This document shows, in pieces, positions 63,694 through 64,000 of a DNA stretch of 64,000 nt (positions are counted from its first letter, which is position 1; every line of letters begins with the position of its first letter). The notes beneath the pieces were generated by a model. The model was not told the DNA's origin, searched no databases, and saw only the letters and a program-made list of their open reading frames with translations. A program made the translations under genes and the position numbers. This DNA comes from Gracilaria domingensis (lineage: Eukaryota; Rhodophyta; Florideophyceae; Gracilariales; Gracilariaceae), in the NCBI GenBank assembly GCA_022539475.1, contig VCMS01000074.1:141784-205783 (forward strand), written 5' to 3'.

Positions 63694-64000
63694 TTAGTTC
63701 CTGAGCGCATTATACTGTTATACCGATGCGCCTGCGACGGAGACCGAATGTCCGCGATAAGGCTTAAGCGACGACGGACGTGTTCAAACTGCACGATTCT
63801 TTCGCACGATGACGTTACAGTAATTGTCAATATGAGGTATCGGTAATGTTGAAGACGCTAACGCTTATGTTGGTGCGAATTGCCATAAGGTTGAGTCATG
63901 AAGCAAAAGAAAATCTCATGCGGTGAATGAGACCGAGGCGGCGAGCTTGCTGAGGGCCGTCTGATATTAAGATTGTATAGCAGAGGCTCGTCAAGGTACC
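63694..64000. other. Window end, nothing assigned
   Basis: No gene or repeat recognised. It may contain upstream exons of the orphan gene. Confidence 0.35.

Noticed and set aside
1-64000. CRISPR arrays, bacterial operons, origins or attachment sites
   Set aside because: No regularly spaced short direct repeats or prokaryotic gene order. Introns, TTA/TTAA transposons and a chromovirus show this is eukaryotic DNA.

Overview
This window is eukaryotic nuclear DNA. It has spliced genes with GT..AG introns, secreted cysteine-rich proteins with signal peptides, a polyadenylation signal, DNA transposons with target-site duplications, and a chromodomain Ty3/gypsy element. The mix of families (von Willebrand A, FkbM methyltransferase fragment, ankyrin proteins, ephrin-receptor-like cysteine modules, PIF/Harbinger, chromovirus) and the compact, intron-poor genes suggest a red alga or another protist. 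That assignment is a low-confidence inference; nothing in the sequence fixes the taxon.

Layout. 0.1-0.7 kb: 3' part of a vWA-domain gene. 0.8-2.7 kb: an old non-coding repeat carrying two younger transposon insertions, a 214-bp Harbinger-type MITE with TTA duplications and a 682-bp piggyBac-like element with TTAA duplications. A second copy of the host repeat at 6.3-7.3 kb shows both empty sites. 2.8-4.9 kb (-): a secreted cysteine-rich protein with 300-bp coding repeats. 7.7-9.5 kb (+): a spliced secreted gene with a DHEHG motif. 10.3-12.5 kb: three small genes, two with clear signal peptides. 14.7-15.1 kb: FkbM methyltransferase fragment. 16.2-18.8 kb (-): an 874-aa protein with a possible HET/TIR-like N-terminus. 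20.5-22.7 kb (-): an ankyrin protein with a coiled coil and a glycine-rich hydrophobic segment. Around these lie fragments of one small cysteine-rich secreted family (15.6, 19.5, 23.4, 30.1 kb) and a segmental duplication (19.7-20.7 and 23.4-24.6 kb).

26.75-28.89 kb is a complete PIF/Harbinger transposon with a Myb/SANT-like gene and a transposase in convergent orientation; its first catalytic Asp reads His. 33.7-35.3 kb codes a 538-aa orphan protein bracketed by direct repeats. 35.9-37.1 kb is a broken or heavily spliced cysteine-module gene. 37.8-39.0 kb codes a multi-pass membrane protein.

From 40.86 to 60.77 kb the window is retroelement territory bounded by related LTR-like sequences in inverted orientation. 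Inside are a decayed DDE transposase (43.7-44.7 kb), a 4.4-kb block strongly depleted in C on the + strand (45.07-49.44 kb), an unrecognised three-ORF gene on the + strand with RG-rich ends (49.5-52.2 kb), and a chromovirus on the - strand (52.35-58.8 kb) whose gag, protease and RT lie in successive -1 frames. It carries several stop codons and a DTGA to DTEA change. The last 3 kb is AT-rich, followed by the 3' end of a spliced orphan gene.

A window-wide oddity is the density of short near-perfect palindromes (at least nine, 28-60 bp, unrelated in sequence). Best candidates for something new are the C-depleted block with its downstream three-ORF gene, the ankyrin/coiled-coil/glycine-rich protein, and the HET-like 874-aa protein.
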